Of a DNA stretch of 64,000 bases, positions 11,801-23,999 are shown piece after piece. Under the pieces are notes generated by a model that had not been told where the DNA came from, ran no database searches, and saw only the letters and a list, made by a program, of their open reading frames with translations. The position numbers and the translations under genes are program-made. The stretch covers positions 6,021,501 through 6,085,500 of the forward strand of contig CM073560.1 of the NCBI GenBank assembly GCA_037074615.1. Reading direction: 5' to 3'. This stretch comes from Leucaena leucocephala. Its lineage: Eukaryota > Streptophyta > Magnoliopsida > Fabales > Fabaceae. Position 1 is the first letter of the stretch, and each line of letters starts with the position of its first letter.

Positions 11801-13194
11801 TCCCACTCCCTTACACTCTTATCATACAAGTCAGAGCCTATTAATTCAATGGCTAAGGGAAGACCACCGGCATAACTTATCACCTGATTCACAACTTTTG
11901 TGTATTCAAGGGGTAAGCCATCATCATCTTGCGTCTTTCTAAAGGCCTTCCATCTTAACAATTCAAGAGATTCTTCAGCATTTAATCCCTCCATCTCATA
12001 TATTCTTTCTATTTCAACCCCATGACTCCTAAGTAAATGTTTATCCCTTGTTGTTATAATAATCCTGCTCCCCAAACCAAACCATTCACATGCCCCAGCT
12101 AACTTCTCTAATTGCTTCCTTTCATCTATATTATCAAGAATCAAAAGAATTTTCTTATCTTTGAGTATCCGTTTTATGAGCTGAACTCCTTGATAAATGT
12201 CTTCAATTTCAATCTTCTTCCCTAGAATTTTGTAAAGCATTCTGGCTTGCACATGTTGTAGGCCATGTTTTCTAGATTCTCCTTTGATATCATCGATAAA
12301 ACACAAATAATCAAAACCATCAGCAATTGCATTATACACAGCACGCGTGATTGTTGTTTTGCCCATTCCCCCAGTTCCACAAATTCCTATCATGATGACC
12401 TCATCATTTGACCCAAGTTTCAATAGAGAGTTTATTATTTCCACGCGAGAATTTAAGCCAACTGGATACTCAGCAACATCGAGGGGGTCCCTCTCGATTA
12501 TCCTAAAGATGTGGTTCACAATCTTGTCCAAGAGTTCACTTTCATAATCTTTCCTGTATAAGCAGACAAAAATTTCACTAAATTCTAATGAAATCCATCC
12601 AATTCAGTTTTCATACGCATGCATAATAATTGTAACAATTTTATTCTTATCTAACCAAAAACCTTTAATTAGAAGAAAGAAAAAAGTAAAAGTTGTGAAT
12701 AACCTTGGATCATAAGTTAAGCCTTTAAGAGTAGCTACTTCACGTAGTGCGTGCTTCCAACGATTCATCTTGTCTTCACCAACCCTTGAGTTTTGTTCAT
12801 GTGTAACTAGTGCTTCTCCATATTTCCCTCTTTGATGTCGTACTTCAGAAGGCTCCACATCATAAAAAATGGGCCAAACTGGTCGATTATTTCCCATAAT
12901 ACATTGATGGATTTGGACAAGTTCGTTAAGGCAAAATGTTGAGGAAGCATAATTCTTAGAAAATACGGTAATTGCCATCCTTGATTCCTTGATTGCTTTC
13001 AGAAGCTTTGGTGTGATTCCATCCCCAATTCCTATTTCCTTGTCATCAAAGAAGGTGTGAACCCCCTTTTGATTGAGAGCTTCATGCAGATTTCCTATGA
13101 AACCATAACGAGTATCTTCACCTCTAAAATTGAAGAACACATCGAAAGTCCATTGATAGTGTATTGAAGAAGATGTTTTTGCTCTCCCTGTCAT
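8825..13194 (-). CDS. Unit 1: TIR-NB-ARC-LRR immune receptor, apparently intact, five exons
   Basis: Predicted intracellular immune receptor of 1043 residues. Exons on minus: 12704-13194, 11431-12553, 10305-10580, 9383-10171, 8825-9277; all phases join. The ATG at 13194 is the first in frame after an upstream CAG that looks like a 5'-leader intron acceptor. TIR is residues 1-164 with DVFFNFRGEDTR and a likely NADase Glu at 91 (CLNELV). NB-ARC has P-loop GTGGMGKTT (223-231), kinase 2 KKILLILDNID (297-307), TTRD, GLPLA (394-398) and MHD (498-500). LRRs cover about 540-893. A C-JID-like post-LRR domain follows (PGGSIPKWFDHCSKG). By family knowledge the TIR cleaves NAD+ when the receptor oligomerises after effector recognition. 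The intron 3 donor is GC. The TGA at 8825 lies where unit 3 continues, so this form lacks the C-terminal extension. Confidence 0.85.
10257..10304 (-). other. GC splice donor of intron 3 with adjacent G-run cluster (unit 1)
   Basis: On minus the exon ends ATTAGTCAG and the intron begins GCAAGC. No GT donor nearby keeps the frame. Directly downstream, the plus strand holds four G-runs of 4-6 within about 35 bases (10262-10294), a quadruplex-capable pattern on the template strand. Confidence 0.6.
10581..11430 (-). other. Intron 2 of unit 1
   Basis: An 850-bp AT-rich intron between the NB-ARC and first LRR exons, with donor GAA|GTAAGT and acceptor TTTAAAAG. The open frames inside it are not conserved in units 3 and 6 and no gene is seen. 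Confidence 0.7.
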
Positions 13195-13960
13195 AATTGC
13201 TTGCACTGGAAGATAGAAATGAAGATATAAGAGAAAATTTAGAATGAAAACTTATCAAGTGTGAAGATAAAACACACAAACACACGATCTGATTGATTTT
13301 ATTGTGAAAATGATAGATGATGCCAATAACCAAGTAGCTGCATTGTATCCTAAAGCAAATGGAAGTATCAAGAAGAAAGATGAAAGCTGCTTGCTTTTCT
13401 CCGTCTCAATCAGGAAATGAAAAGATTACGACGAGAGCAAAGCAATTAGTTGACTTATAGTATTTATATGCATTTGATTACATACTCAAACCGAAGAAAA
13501 TGGGATATTTAACAAATAAGTATTTTTTTTCTTTATTATCATATTTGAATTAGTAGATCTTGCTGTATACTTGGCTTAATAGGGGAAACAGGAGCAACAT
13601 TTATTATTATTATTATTATTTTAAAAAAATTCAACCCAAATGAAATCCCCAACACAGGAATGGAACAAGATCTGGGTATATAGTACACTACACTAGCAGA
13701 TCTGAGTATTTGAATCCAATTGATAGAAAGATGGAAACAAAAAAGTAGATGCCATGACGAACGCCGATGAAACCCATATCTATCCATCAGAATGAAAACG
13801 ACAAGAAAATGAAAGAAAGAGAGATTCATTGCCAGAATGGAGGCAGAGAGATGACCAGGAAATTGCTTGAGAAGCTCTACATGCTCTGCGCCTGTACCTC
13901 TTCGATGAGAGTTGTAGAAATTTTCACTTTTCCATGCTTTTCACTCCTGTGAGATCTCTC
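13195..13960 (-). promoter_or_regulatory. Conserved leader and probable promoter region of unit 1
   Basis: The stretch is repeated upstream of units 3 (31497-33210) and 6 (55988-57320), and partly of units 2, 4, 5 and 7. Just 5' of the ATG is a pyrimidine tract ending CCAG, a plausible acceptor of a 5'-UTR intron. The distal block at 13840-13950 is the best-conserved part and is followed by CT and CA/CG microsatellites (13960-13990). A transcription start near 13950 is an inference. Confidence 0.4.
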
Positions 13961-16700
13961 TCTCTACACACACGCGCGCGCGCGCACACTTTACTCTTCG
14001 CATAGCAAAGAAGGACAGAGAATGGACACGCTCCTCAAAGTTGCTTTATTGGGCCGGGTTTACCCCAAACGTTTTAAGAATACTTTTGGCAAAATTTTAA
14101 TTTTTTTTTTTAAATAAATAATAATATTTATCTAATTATTTTTGAATAAAATTATGATTTAAAATCATAATTTTAAATAAATTATTAAAACTAATTTTTT
14201 TTTAAAAAAATAAATTTATAAACTATATAATTATTTTTTTTTTTTTACATCTTTTTTCTCTCATTTTTTACTTCTCTCTTCTCTCTTTTTTATCCTCTCT
14301 CATCTCTCATATACCCTCTCTTCTCTCTCTTATCTTTTCTCTACCTCTCTTCTCTCTCCTACTTTTAATCAAATCGTACAATTTTTAATAATTTACTAAT
14401 ATAAAAAATTATTATAAAAATAACTATCCAAACACTTATTTATTCAAAATTATTTTTTTCCATAAACTCTTCTTTAAACAAAATTTTCTATAACTATCCA
14501 TATATCTTTTTTTATAAGACTTTTTTTTTTAAATCCTATTCACACGTTCTTTTCCTGTCAAACAGAAAAACAAAAGAAAGTAATCTATCATCGGGAAAAT
14601 TATGCTAAGTTCCTGCCAACAAAAGTGATATAAGAAAAGTGTCCAAAATTTTTTAAATGATTAAAAAATTCAATTGGATATGGGGGTGAGAGTTTATAAA
14701 CACGGAATTATTATTTTATTTTTAATTATTAATTATGACACTATCACTTGTTAATACTTTCACTTTACCTATTTGTACAGTTACTTGTCAATTTATTTGC
14801 ACACTCAATTGATAAGTATTAGGAAAATAGTAATTATATATTTACCATATCTTATCCTTAGGTACTATGGGGCTTTTTTATTATTTAAAAATGTTTGGGG
14901 ACTTTTTAGTTATTATTTCTCCTATATATTATTTCTCCTGTATTTAATCCTTGAGTAATTTTCCCTGGCGTCTATTATAACCAGTGGCAGTCCCAAGAAA
15001 TGGAATCTCGCCACGTCACGTAATTCCCCCGCCCTTCCTTTCGGTTGTAGGAGAAATGACTAAAGTAGGCATGCTCAAAATTTTATTTCTTTTAATTTAT
15101 TTATTAAAAAAGTTTTGAATCACATATTCTTTTAATAGAATTATAGGTGTATTTTTCACAATTAATTTTGCCAAACATCTTGTACTCATAATAATTTGTA
15201 AATCTATACTTTTTCTATAGGCAAAGAGGACCAAAAAGACCAATACACCTAATTCATTTTTTTAATAGAAATAAATTATAATTTCTCTTACCTTTTTTAT
15301 AAAACATATTCTAAAGTGATAAAAGATCATTGTCCATTTTATAATTCATATGATCATATATTAATTAATTTTTTAATATCATTCATATTTAATAGAAATA
15401 ATGTAATATAAAAATGATTTTTTTATTTAAATATAAGTAAAATTATAAAAATCTCAAACCACCTTTGTTTGTAAAGATTTTCTTTTTAGGGAAAAAGAAA
15501 GAAGATCTTGGGAATATTGTTTAGATGCTGAAAGGAGTATTGGGTAGAATATTCTTTTTCTCGACATGATCGGAGCAATTCCAAGCAATGCATCTGAGAA
15601 CGGGTACCGCACACTTCTTCCTCAAAGTGTAGTTCATGGAGCAATGGCTATACAAGCGGACTCGTCAATGCATGGAAGACAAACTTAGAAAGTTCATTGG
15701 AGAGCTTAGAAAGTATAAAGTTTGTCTTAATAAATGGTGCTAAATATATGTCCATTTAGAGTTTATAAAATATTGTTTTTCAATTTTATTTTTATTTAAT
15801 TTTTGTTAGAAAGATAGAAAAGTAATAAAAATGCAAGAATAACTTGTAAATATAGGGAGAAAATAAAGTTAAATTTAAAAAATTATCAATTTAAGATATA
15901 TTTAATTATTTAATTATATATTATTCATTTTTATATGAGATTTAGTTAAAATAAACTTATAATCAATACTAACGTGATAATTTATTATTTTACTAGAAAA
16001 ATTGTATAAACAATCACGATAGTTTGATTTAGTAATTATCTCATTTAATTTCTTAATTAAATGATGAGGGATCGAATTCTACATTTAGATATGAAAATTC
16101 TAATTAAAAAAGCACCAAAGATTTTTTATGATTGATGAAAACAATATCTCAATAAACGAAAGAAATTCACCTGTTTTCTTGTTTGGAATCTCATGTTTTT
16201 GAATAAAAATGTTTTAGACAAATCTTAATTATTCTTTTCAATTTTTAATGAAAAATAAATATCATGAAATAACTAAAATAAAAATTTAGGTTTTTCTGTT
16301 AAATATCGAGGGAAAATGATTGGTTGAGAAATACCCTTGAAATATCAAACGTAACTGGTGGCCAGCGAAGCTTTTTGACAAGATTTCATCATATCTTGAG
16401 TCAACATCTCTCTCTCTCTCTCTCAATCTAGGACAAACTCTTTTAAGAGGAAGGTTCTGTAGTTATTATTATAAGTTCATTATAAAAGAAATTTTTTATT
16501 TTAAATATATGTCATTTAGCGATCAAGCTATTAATGACATAGAATGATAACCAACTTAAAGCTTATTAGATTTAAACTATCTTGTACGGTCCAAATTTAA
16601 ATTTTTTTCTTATATTTATTTAAAAAAATTATTTTAATAGGAACATATTCTAAAATAAAAATAATTTCTTAACTATTATTCTTTTAAAAAATAATTTTTT
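13961..16700. other. Repeated intergenic spacer between units 1 and 2
   Basis: No gene seen. Very AT-rich, with the same order of blocks as 33210-35180 and 57320-60720. It contains an alternating CA/CG run (13969-13988), a Tourist-like MITE (14051-14548), a conserved GCCACGTCAC block (about 14985-15060), a short conserved island around 15555-15700 and a CT run near 16410-16426. Confidence 0.6.
14051..14548. mobile_element. Tourist-like MITE with CT-rich core
   Basis: Present here, but the matching spots upstream of units 3 and 6 (near 33310 and 57415) read straight through TTTTATTCTTTT. It starts gggccgggtt and ends near cacacgtt. The core is a degenerate CT microsatellite and the flanks are AT-rich and can fold back. 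Related copies lie at about 35660-36215, 50456-50810 and 59483-60248. Confidence 0.5.
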
Positions 16701-18183
16701 ATTTTAAAAAAATTAGATCTGGACAATTCGGATCTGACGAGCTTAAGTGGGCAACTAAACTATTTCCAGATCTGAACGCCCTTCCAAAGATACAAAGTAG
16801 TACTAAGTGTGCAAAAATAACTTGGTCATGGATAATGGTCTCAATTCCTTCAACAAATGGTGTGATAGATGACAGTGATGAAAGAGGGTACCCGACAACT
16901 TGATTATTGATGGTTTCAGTTGAGTTTGCGTTGTTTTCATCCTGCTTCATCAACTCATTTCTTTTCCTTACATTTCGATATGCAAACGAAATCTGAACAT
17001 ACAAAAACATAGGGATGATGATGATGATGAATTGGATTGTACGTAGTTAACTAACTAAATGCTATATGGCTTAACGTTGGACAAATCCCCAAATCATGAA
17101 CTTACCATTTCAACAGGTCCATCTTCTGTGGAAGCATCCATATCTGTTTCACTTGGCATGTCATCTATAAGTGAAAAGTAAAAAATATTTATTATTATTA
17201 AACACACACACACACACATATTCATACATGCGTACGCGATGAATGATTCTGTTGAATTTTCAGAATTTGCATGCATCTAATTAAATCACATTGAAAAAAG
17301 AATGGCCATAACGCTATATATACCTTGATTACCTCTTAAGAAATCTTAACTTTGAAATATATTTGTGAATCGGATATTTTCCATATTGGTCCATTCATCT
17401 CTGATTACAAAGATTCCACTTTCTTTTACAGCATCTGCAAGGTTTGAAGATAAACAAATCTTTGCATGAGTCCACTTATCTTTTTCAAATAATTCACATA
17501 TTTCGAAATCCCATATACACTGTACTGCACAATTATATGATCCTCATCACATTCTATCTTCGGAAACCAGCCCAACCTATGTATACGTGCCATTTCATCA
17601 TTTATGAACACTTCAGTTTGGATCCTGTAATGATTCCTCCTTGGTTCAAGAATAGCACAAACAGAGAGAATTGGGAAGTAGTGGTCACGCAACCAAAAGG
17701 AAATGGACGGTCCTTTGCTACAATGATCGAACCATTTTGGGATGCTTCCTCCTGGCACACACATATCCTGCGATGAAATCAGAAAAGCGTTGATTGTGGA
17801 TCGGTACTACATATGCAAGTAAGTCCTGTGAATCAAAAGAAATGTTGAGAAACAAAACAAATGAAGTCATATATATATATATACTTAATGGATGTGAATG
17901 AATACCAGAAAAGGAGGGACAGAAATTGACCTTACTCAACAATAACTTTCTGGATTTTGAACTCAATGATGTGCAATCTCCTGCCTCCGACCATTCTATG
18001 CTTGGTGGAATCTTTTCCACTTGTATTAGATGCTTGCATTCATCAAGCACAAGTTTAAACCTAATTTTGATAATTTCCTATGCATGAGGGCAAAACTGTG
18101 AAATCACTGCCCGTCAAGTCCAAAAAATGAACATTGGAGAATGAAGTGAGATAAATTCCAAGGTTCTAATTGGATATATTACA

Positions 18184-18660
18184 TCTTCTGAGTTCTCATC
18201 TGGTCGTCGGGGTAGTCAAAAGAGGCCACATGACCAAGAGACAACACTGCTGTTCCAAGGATCCGCCTTCTCCGATCATGAGGCTTTTCTTCTTCTTCTT
18301 TTTTTTAAAATTTTTGTATATAAATTCATTCATCACTGCAATCCCTGTCCCTCCCACTCTTTCATCCCAATAGTAATAAGGCCCCTCCATGTATATCAGT
18401 TATTATCCCCTTCTCCCATTCATTACTTATCCGTAAACGTACATAGCTCGTATATCAGTTATTATCCTTTAACTACTACTACCGGATTAATTATAAAAGG
18501 AGAACTAGGGAAGGGGCAAGGTTTTTGATCTGTGTGTCGCGCACTTTTATGGGTGCCTTGTGTGGGGTATGCGTAGTACATAGGCAACAACCGCACTATA
18601 TTATTCCTCCCTAACACTCCCAATAACTTTTATTAAATCTCATCTCAGGACCCAACTACT
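18184..18660. other. Unassigned insertion replacing the LRR 5' part in unit 2
   Basis: About 475 bp with no match elsewhere in the window, joining a broken LRR exon to intron 2 sequence. It has a poly-T run near 18300 and no credible gene. It may be filler DNA at a deletion joint or a piece of a transposon. Confidence 0.4.
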
Positions 18661-18800
18661 AAACCTCCCCATAATTCTTTATCCTTTAGAGTTTAGACTG
18701 ATGATTTTTTGCGTTTATGTTTTAGCCAATAAATATTAATTCATAAAGTGCATATTGACAATATTAAATACCATAAAAATAGCGAAAATTAATCCTGATT

Positions 18801-18995
18801 CAATTTTTTTTTACCCAGCTGGTTCACCGGAGCTTTGACTCGACTACATCCGGATCCGACTTATGTCGCACACCTAGCAATAGTGGGTGAGTCTCCCAAC
18901 GGAGATGTTCTGCGTACCCAAGGCTCGAACTCAATACCTCGCTTAAGCGATATCGAGCCATTTACCACTCGGACCAACCCCCAACCCCCGTTGGT
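18801..18995 (-). mobile_element. tRNA-derived SINE with target-site duplication
   Basis: About 195 bp flanked by the direct repeat ATCCTGATT (18792-18800 and 18996-19004). The empty site is visible in unit 1 intron 2 (near 11130) as a single ATCCTGATT. On minus it carries an A-box-like TGGTCCGAGTGGT (18964-18976) and a B-box-like GAGTTCGAGCC (18922-18932), and ends in an A/T-rich tail. I do not recognise the family. Confidence 0.75.
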
Positions 18996-20894
18996 ATCCT
19001 GATTAAAAAAAAACAGTAAAAGCCACTCAATAACAGGCCCAACAAACCAAACTTTAGAAATCAATCAAGTCAAGCTTTGGGTTGATCGATCTTATTGAAG
19101 TTCCTTTCATACATTGCGGTCTTGTTTTGAATCTGAGTATTATCTTTGTATAACATAACCAAATAAATATAAATCTCATGTATATACCGCCAAGAAATTA
19201 TAGAAAATAAAATAAAATTATGAGATCAGCAAGTGAAAGTAGATAATTCTAATTATTAGTGTTAGACTTACTTCTCTCTTCAGAATAAGAAGAATATCTT
19301 CACTTGATTATAACCTACTTCGTTTTCTTGGATCTTTTGATGATTCTTGACAACGATCTTTCTTCCTATATCTTGAATAGGATTATGCATTTCAATACGA
19401 TTAAGACTTTCAATCTCTATGAGGCATTTGTCTACCACTACTTCAATATGATACTTTGGATCAAAATCATGGGCAATTGCCACCATCTTTTTGACATATT
19501 CCAATTCACTCCCTTTGCAGAAGCAAGCAATATCAAGAAAAACTTCTTAAGTAATTGTTTATCCCTCCATCTCATATATTCTTTTAACCTTATGCCTCTT
19601 AAGTAATTGTTTATCCCTTGATGTTATAATGATGCTGCTCCCCGAACAAAACCAGTAATATGCCCCAGCTAACTTCTATAATTGCTCTCGTTCATCTCCA
19701 TTATCATGAATGAAAAGAATTTTCTTATCTTTGAGTATCCATTTTATGAGCTCAACTCCTCGATAAATATCTTCAATTTCCATCTTCTGTTCTAAAATGC
19801 TTGAAAGTATATGGTGGCTTGCACTTGTTTTAGGCCATGTTTTCCAGATTCTCCTTTGATATCATTGAGAAAGCACAAATAATGAAAATGATCTGCAATT
19901 GAATTATACACATCACGTGCTATTGTTGTTTTACCATTCCTCCATTTCCACAAATTCCTATCATGATGACGTCATTATTTGACCCAAGTTGCAGTAAAGA
20001 ATTTATTTTTTCCACGTGAGAATTTAAACCAAGAGGATATTTAACAACATGGAGGGGCTGCCTTTTGATTATCCTAAGGATCTCGTTCACAATTTCTTCA
20101 ATGAATTTATGTTCATAATATTTCCTGGAAAAGCAAACAGAAATATCATTCAAAATGTAGACTCTTTTCACATTCTATAAACTATTGCTGCTTCATAAGC
20201 AAGAAAACTCAAGGAGGCACTGCAACGATTATAATAATTAGAAACGAAAGAGTTTCTTGGGCCATGGGGAGAAACTCCCAAGAAATGGGGAGTTTAAATA
20301 GGTTTAAGTCTAACCTATTTATTAAACTGTTTAGATTTTATCAAGCTTCAACTATTAAAAGCTTAGTCTATTTTCACCTTTGCAAAGCAATTAGTTGACT
20401 TATATTGTGGCTTTCGCTAATATTTTTTTGTTTGCATATGAAATTTATTTTCTTCGCTCGTATAACATTGCAGGTAATATTTAAATATAAAAAGTCTGTC
20501 TAATTGAAAATAAAAAGCTATTTCGTTTCATCAGCTTTTGAATTCCCCAGAAAAATTTTATAAAAAAATCAACATACAGTAAAAAAAAGGATAATTAAGG
20601 GCTTGTTTGTTTTTTGTTTTATATTTTTTACAATAATTTTATAAAATTGTTTTTAAAAGTAAATTTAGAAATAAAAATTTTTTTTGTATAACTGTTCTAA
20701 AAATTTAAAATAAAATATAAAAACTTGTTTGAGGCAATTGTTCTTGAAATCAACTAACAGAAATAAAATAAAGAGAAAATGAGTAACCGGCAGAGATCAA
20801 AGGTTCAAACTGTCCTAATGTATAGAAAAAGATAACAAATGTTCTATCAAATACCAGTTCTAAATATATCAACTAGTTAGAAAGAAATTGATAG

Positions 20895-21290
20895 AATTAT
20901 AAAAAATATGAAGAAGATGATTATGATGATAGTAGTGATTGGTGTGTTGAATAGAAGAGCCTTGGGATCCTTAATATAGCTTTAAGTTGTTATCTTGATG
21001 TCTGCCTTATAATTGTGTGACTCTTCATTAATTGACTCTCTAAAAGATAATGATAATATCTATTCATCTTTAGTATTCTTATAAGCTATCATTTTTTTCA
21101 ATATCTCCAATGATAATCTTTTCAACTTAAATATCTTATAATCAATACCAATAAAAAGTAATAGGATAAAATAGATAAAATAATTAATAAAAAATAGAAA
21201 ACAATAACATATTTATATATTATCGTTTGATTAAATTCAAATGTTAGATATTGAGAAATTATCTTTGAATTAATTCAAATAATATATTAA
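20895..21290. repeat. Direct repeat, left copy
   Basis: The partner is 21755-22130. The two share blocks GATGATTATGATGATA/GACGATTGTGATATTG, TTGGTGTGTT and a long AT-rich 3' half. Internal distance is about 460 bp. Confidence 0.55.
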
Positions 21291-21754
21291 ATTTATAACA
21301 ATTATATATGCTAAGCCCCTATTATGCAGAATCCAAGACAACCACCATAGTCATAATCAAACAATCCATAATTATACATAGATATAGCATACAATTATAT
21401 CAAGAATGATTAGTGAATATCTACTTAGCATATGTAAACTAAATAATAAATGATTTGTTCCTCTAACATGAATATTCAACTGAACACCTATAACTAAATA
21501 TGTGAACCCAATATGAATAATTATAAGAGAAAATCAAAGATATTAAATAAAGAATATCAAATCATAAATTAAAATAATGAATTACAAGAGTTTGATCACA
21601 CAAGTATCTCAACATATATAAATTTAAAAATTTAAATATAGGAAATCATAAATTTGTATAAAGGAAAATGATCAACTCATAAAATTGTTCAATTTCTACT
21701 CTACAGCACAGGAACTCAAGCTACTACTACAGCACAAGAACTCAGAAGGAAAGG

Positions 21755-22130
21755 AATGGAATTGTGAAAAAGATGAAGAAGACGATTGTGATATTGGCAA
21801 TTGGTGTGTTCAATAGAGGAGTCTTGGGATCCTTTATATAGCTTTTAGGAGTGAGTCATGTTGATGTAGGTCTCTTCACTGATTTGATAATGATAATCTC
21901 CCTTTATCTTAAGTATCTATCCAAACTATCATCTTTTCTAATATATCCAGAGATAATATTTTTTAACTTAAATATCTTATAAATAATTTAAATAAAAAGT
22001 AATAGGATAAAAAGATAAAATAATTAATAAGAAAGTAAAAAAATATAACACATTTATCTATTATGCTTTGATTAAATTCAAATGTTAGATATTGAGAAAT
22101 TATATTTGAATTAATTCAAATGAAAAATAA
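21755..22130. repeat. Direct repeat, right copy
   Basis: Partner of 20895-21290; an extra AT-rich tail (22130-22240) follows this copy only. Confidence 0.55.
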
Positions 22131-22499
22131 TATAATATAATACTAATATAATATAATATTATATTAAAAGAATTAATTAATATAAATAAAATATAATACT
22201 AATATAATATTATAACTTATATTTTCTCATGGATATATATAATATAATTTTGTAGTAGTTAATATGGGATATAATCATCATTTATTAATTTTTACTATTT
22301 TCCTGAAATATATAAAAACAAAATACTTTCATGAGAAATAATAAAATTAATAAAAACACAAGAAAATGACTTTTTTAAACCATTTAATTCATATAATCAA
22401 TTAAAATTCAAAATAACCTTAATTACTATAATAATACCTATTAAATATGATAAATTTTTTAAAATAAATAAAAAATAATATGATAAAATAGAGATTCAT

Positions 22500-23860
22500 C
22501 ACTCTCTCATAATTGCTTGCACTGAAAGACACAAATGAAGATATCAGAGTAAATTTAGAATGAAAACTTATCAAGTGTGAAGATAATACGCGCGCGCACG
22601 ATCTGATTGATTTTATTGTGAAAATAATAGATGTTGCCATTAACCAAGCAGCTGCATTGTATCCTAAAGTAAATGGAAGTAGCTAGAAGAAAGATGAGAG
22701 TTGTTTGGTTTAATTTTCTCCGTCTCAATCAGGAAATGGAAAGATCCACGACAACAACAAAGCGCTTAGTTCAATTATATTGTGGCTTTCGCTAATATTT
22801 TTTGTATGCATTTGAAATTTATTTTATTGGCTCGTATAATATTGCATGCAATATTTAACTAAAAAAATTCTGTCTAATTAAAAGTCAAAAGCTATTTCGT
22901 TTCATCAGTTTTTTTTTTTTTTTGATACAACGCTTCATCAGCTTTTGAATTCCCCAGAAATGCTTTTTAAAAATAATTAAAACACAGCAACGAAAAAAGG
23001 TAAGTTGTGGCTTGTTTGTTTTTGTTTTCTGTTTTTTTTTCGTAAGAATAGTTTTATAAAATTGCTTTTAAAAACAAGTTTTGAAAATGAAAGAAAATTT
23101 GTTTAGATAATTTCTTTAAAAAATTGCATTTGAAAGTGATATTAACATGTAAGAGACAGAAAAGATGAAAAGGAAGAAGATATATACCTGAAAGATCAAC
23201 GTACATTTGCCCAAATAAAAGAATCAGAAAAGGTGAAATTTATTCTCTCGAAAGGAAACTTCATTTTCTCTAAAAGATTGCATTTATAATTAAGAGCACA
23301 GTGACCCACTCATAGTTTTTCTTTATTCCCAATAATCAATAAATCTTGCTGTATAGTTGGCTTAAATGGGGGAAACAGGTGCAACATTTATTATTATTTT
23401 AAAAAGACTCAAACCAAATGAAACCTCAACAGTTTTGGGGTGTGCGCTGTAATAGACTTGATCCAAAAATAGCACAAGAATGGATCAAGATCTTGGTTTA
23501 TATACTACACTACTCTACACTCCCAGACCGGAGAATTTGAATTCAATTGATAGAAAGATGGAGACAAAACAGTAGTTGTCATGCCCAACGCCGATCAAAC
23601 CTATATCTATCAGAGTGTGAAAATGACAGAAAAAAAGTGAGAGAAATTACCAGATATTTGGAGGCAGAGAGTGATGGACCAGGAAATTGCTTGAAAAGCT
23701 CTACATGCTCTGCCTTGAATGAGAGTCGCAAGTGACAGTAGCAGTTTTCACTCTTTCAACAAGGATAAATAAGTTTGAAACTTCGTAACGAAGGAAGAAA
23801 AATAGAGACAAAGACTTGACTAGCTACTGAAAGTTGCTTTATTATTTGGGTTAAAAGTCA
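22500..23860 (-). promoter_or_regulatory. Orphan TNL leader and upstream region of unit 2
   Basis: 22500-22760 matches the leader just 5' of the TIR start in units 1, 3 and 6, including the CTCTCATAATTGCTTGCACT block (plus strand) that covers the start-codon area. 23330-23760 matches their distal upstream block. The TIR exon that should follow is missing, so this is a promoter without its gene. Confidence 0.55.
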
Positions 23861-23999
23861 CCAAAACCAGAAAACTTTTTGTTCTACACCATCAAAAGAA
23901 ATCTAAAAAATCCCTTCTTTCCAGAACCAACTCCAAAACACAAACCTACCAAACCCAAAGACATTGGAATCCTGATAGTGAATTGTAGCTAGTTCAATC

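Larger units (their letters stand above)
16901..20124 (-). pseudogene. Unit 2: TNL pseudogene without TIR exon and without most LRRs
   Basis: Remnants in gene order on minus: exon 2 (NB-ARC) 19272-20124 with internal deletions and a P-loop reading GNGGMVK then frameshift; exon 4 3' end 17931-18183 (end of LRR, SESRKLLLSK-like); exon 5 17324-17825 (PGGSIPKWFDHCSKG, frameshifted); exon 6 17106-17164; and exon 7 about 16901-16992, carrying an RNVRKRNELMKQ basic patch homologous to the unit 3 linker. The TIR exon, exon 3 and the C48 exons are absent. A SINE sits in the former intron 2. The tail beyond exon 7 (16730-16890) is a 150-bp block shared with 60560-60700. Confidence 0.85.
20125..22499. 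other. AT-rich insertion where the unit 2 TIR exon should be, with a 400-bp direct repeat
   Basis: This stretch separates the unit 2 NB-ARC exon from its 5' leader. It holds an imperfect direct repeat: 20895-21290 and 21755-22130, each containing GGGATCC then TATATAGC and ending TGAGAAATTAT..TTTGAATTAATTC. The arrangement could be an LTR pair of a very small element, but I see no primer site or coding. A short hairpin TTTCTTGGG/CCCAAGAAA occurs near 20250-20285. Confidence 0.5.

Noticed and set aside
15555..15700. Short open stretch near MIGAIPSNASENGYRTLL on plus as an exon
   Set aside because: The copy near 58490 differs at many codons and I recognise no family. Kept only as a conserved island in the spacer.
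20895..22130. Firm call of a miniature LTR retrotransposon
   Set aside because: No primer-binding site, polypurine tract or clean TG/CA ends could be found.
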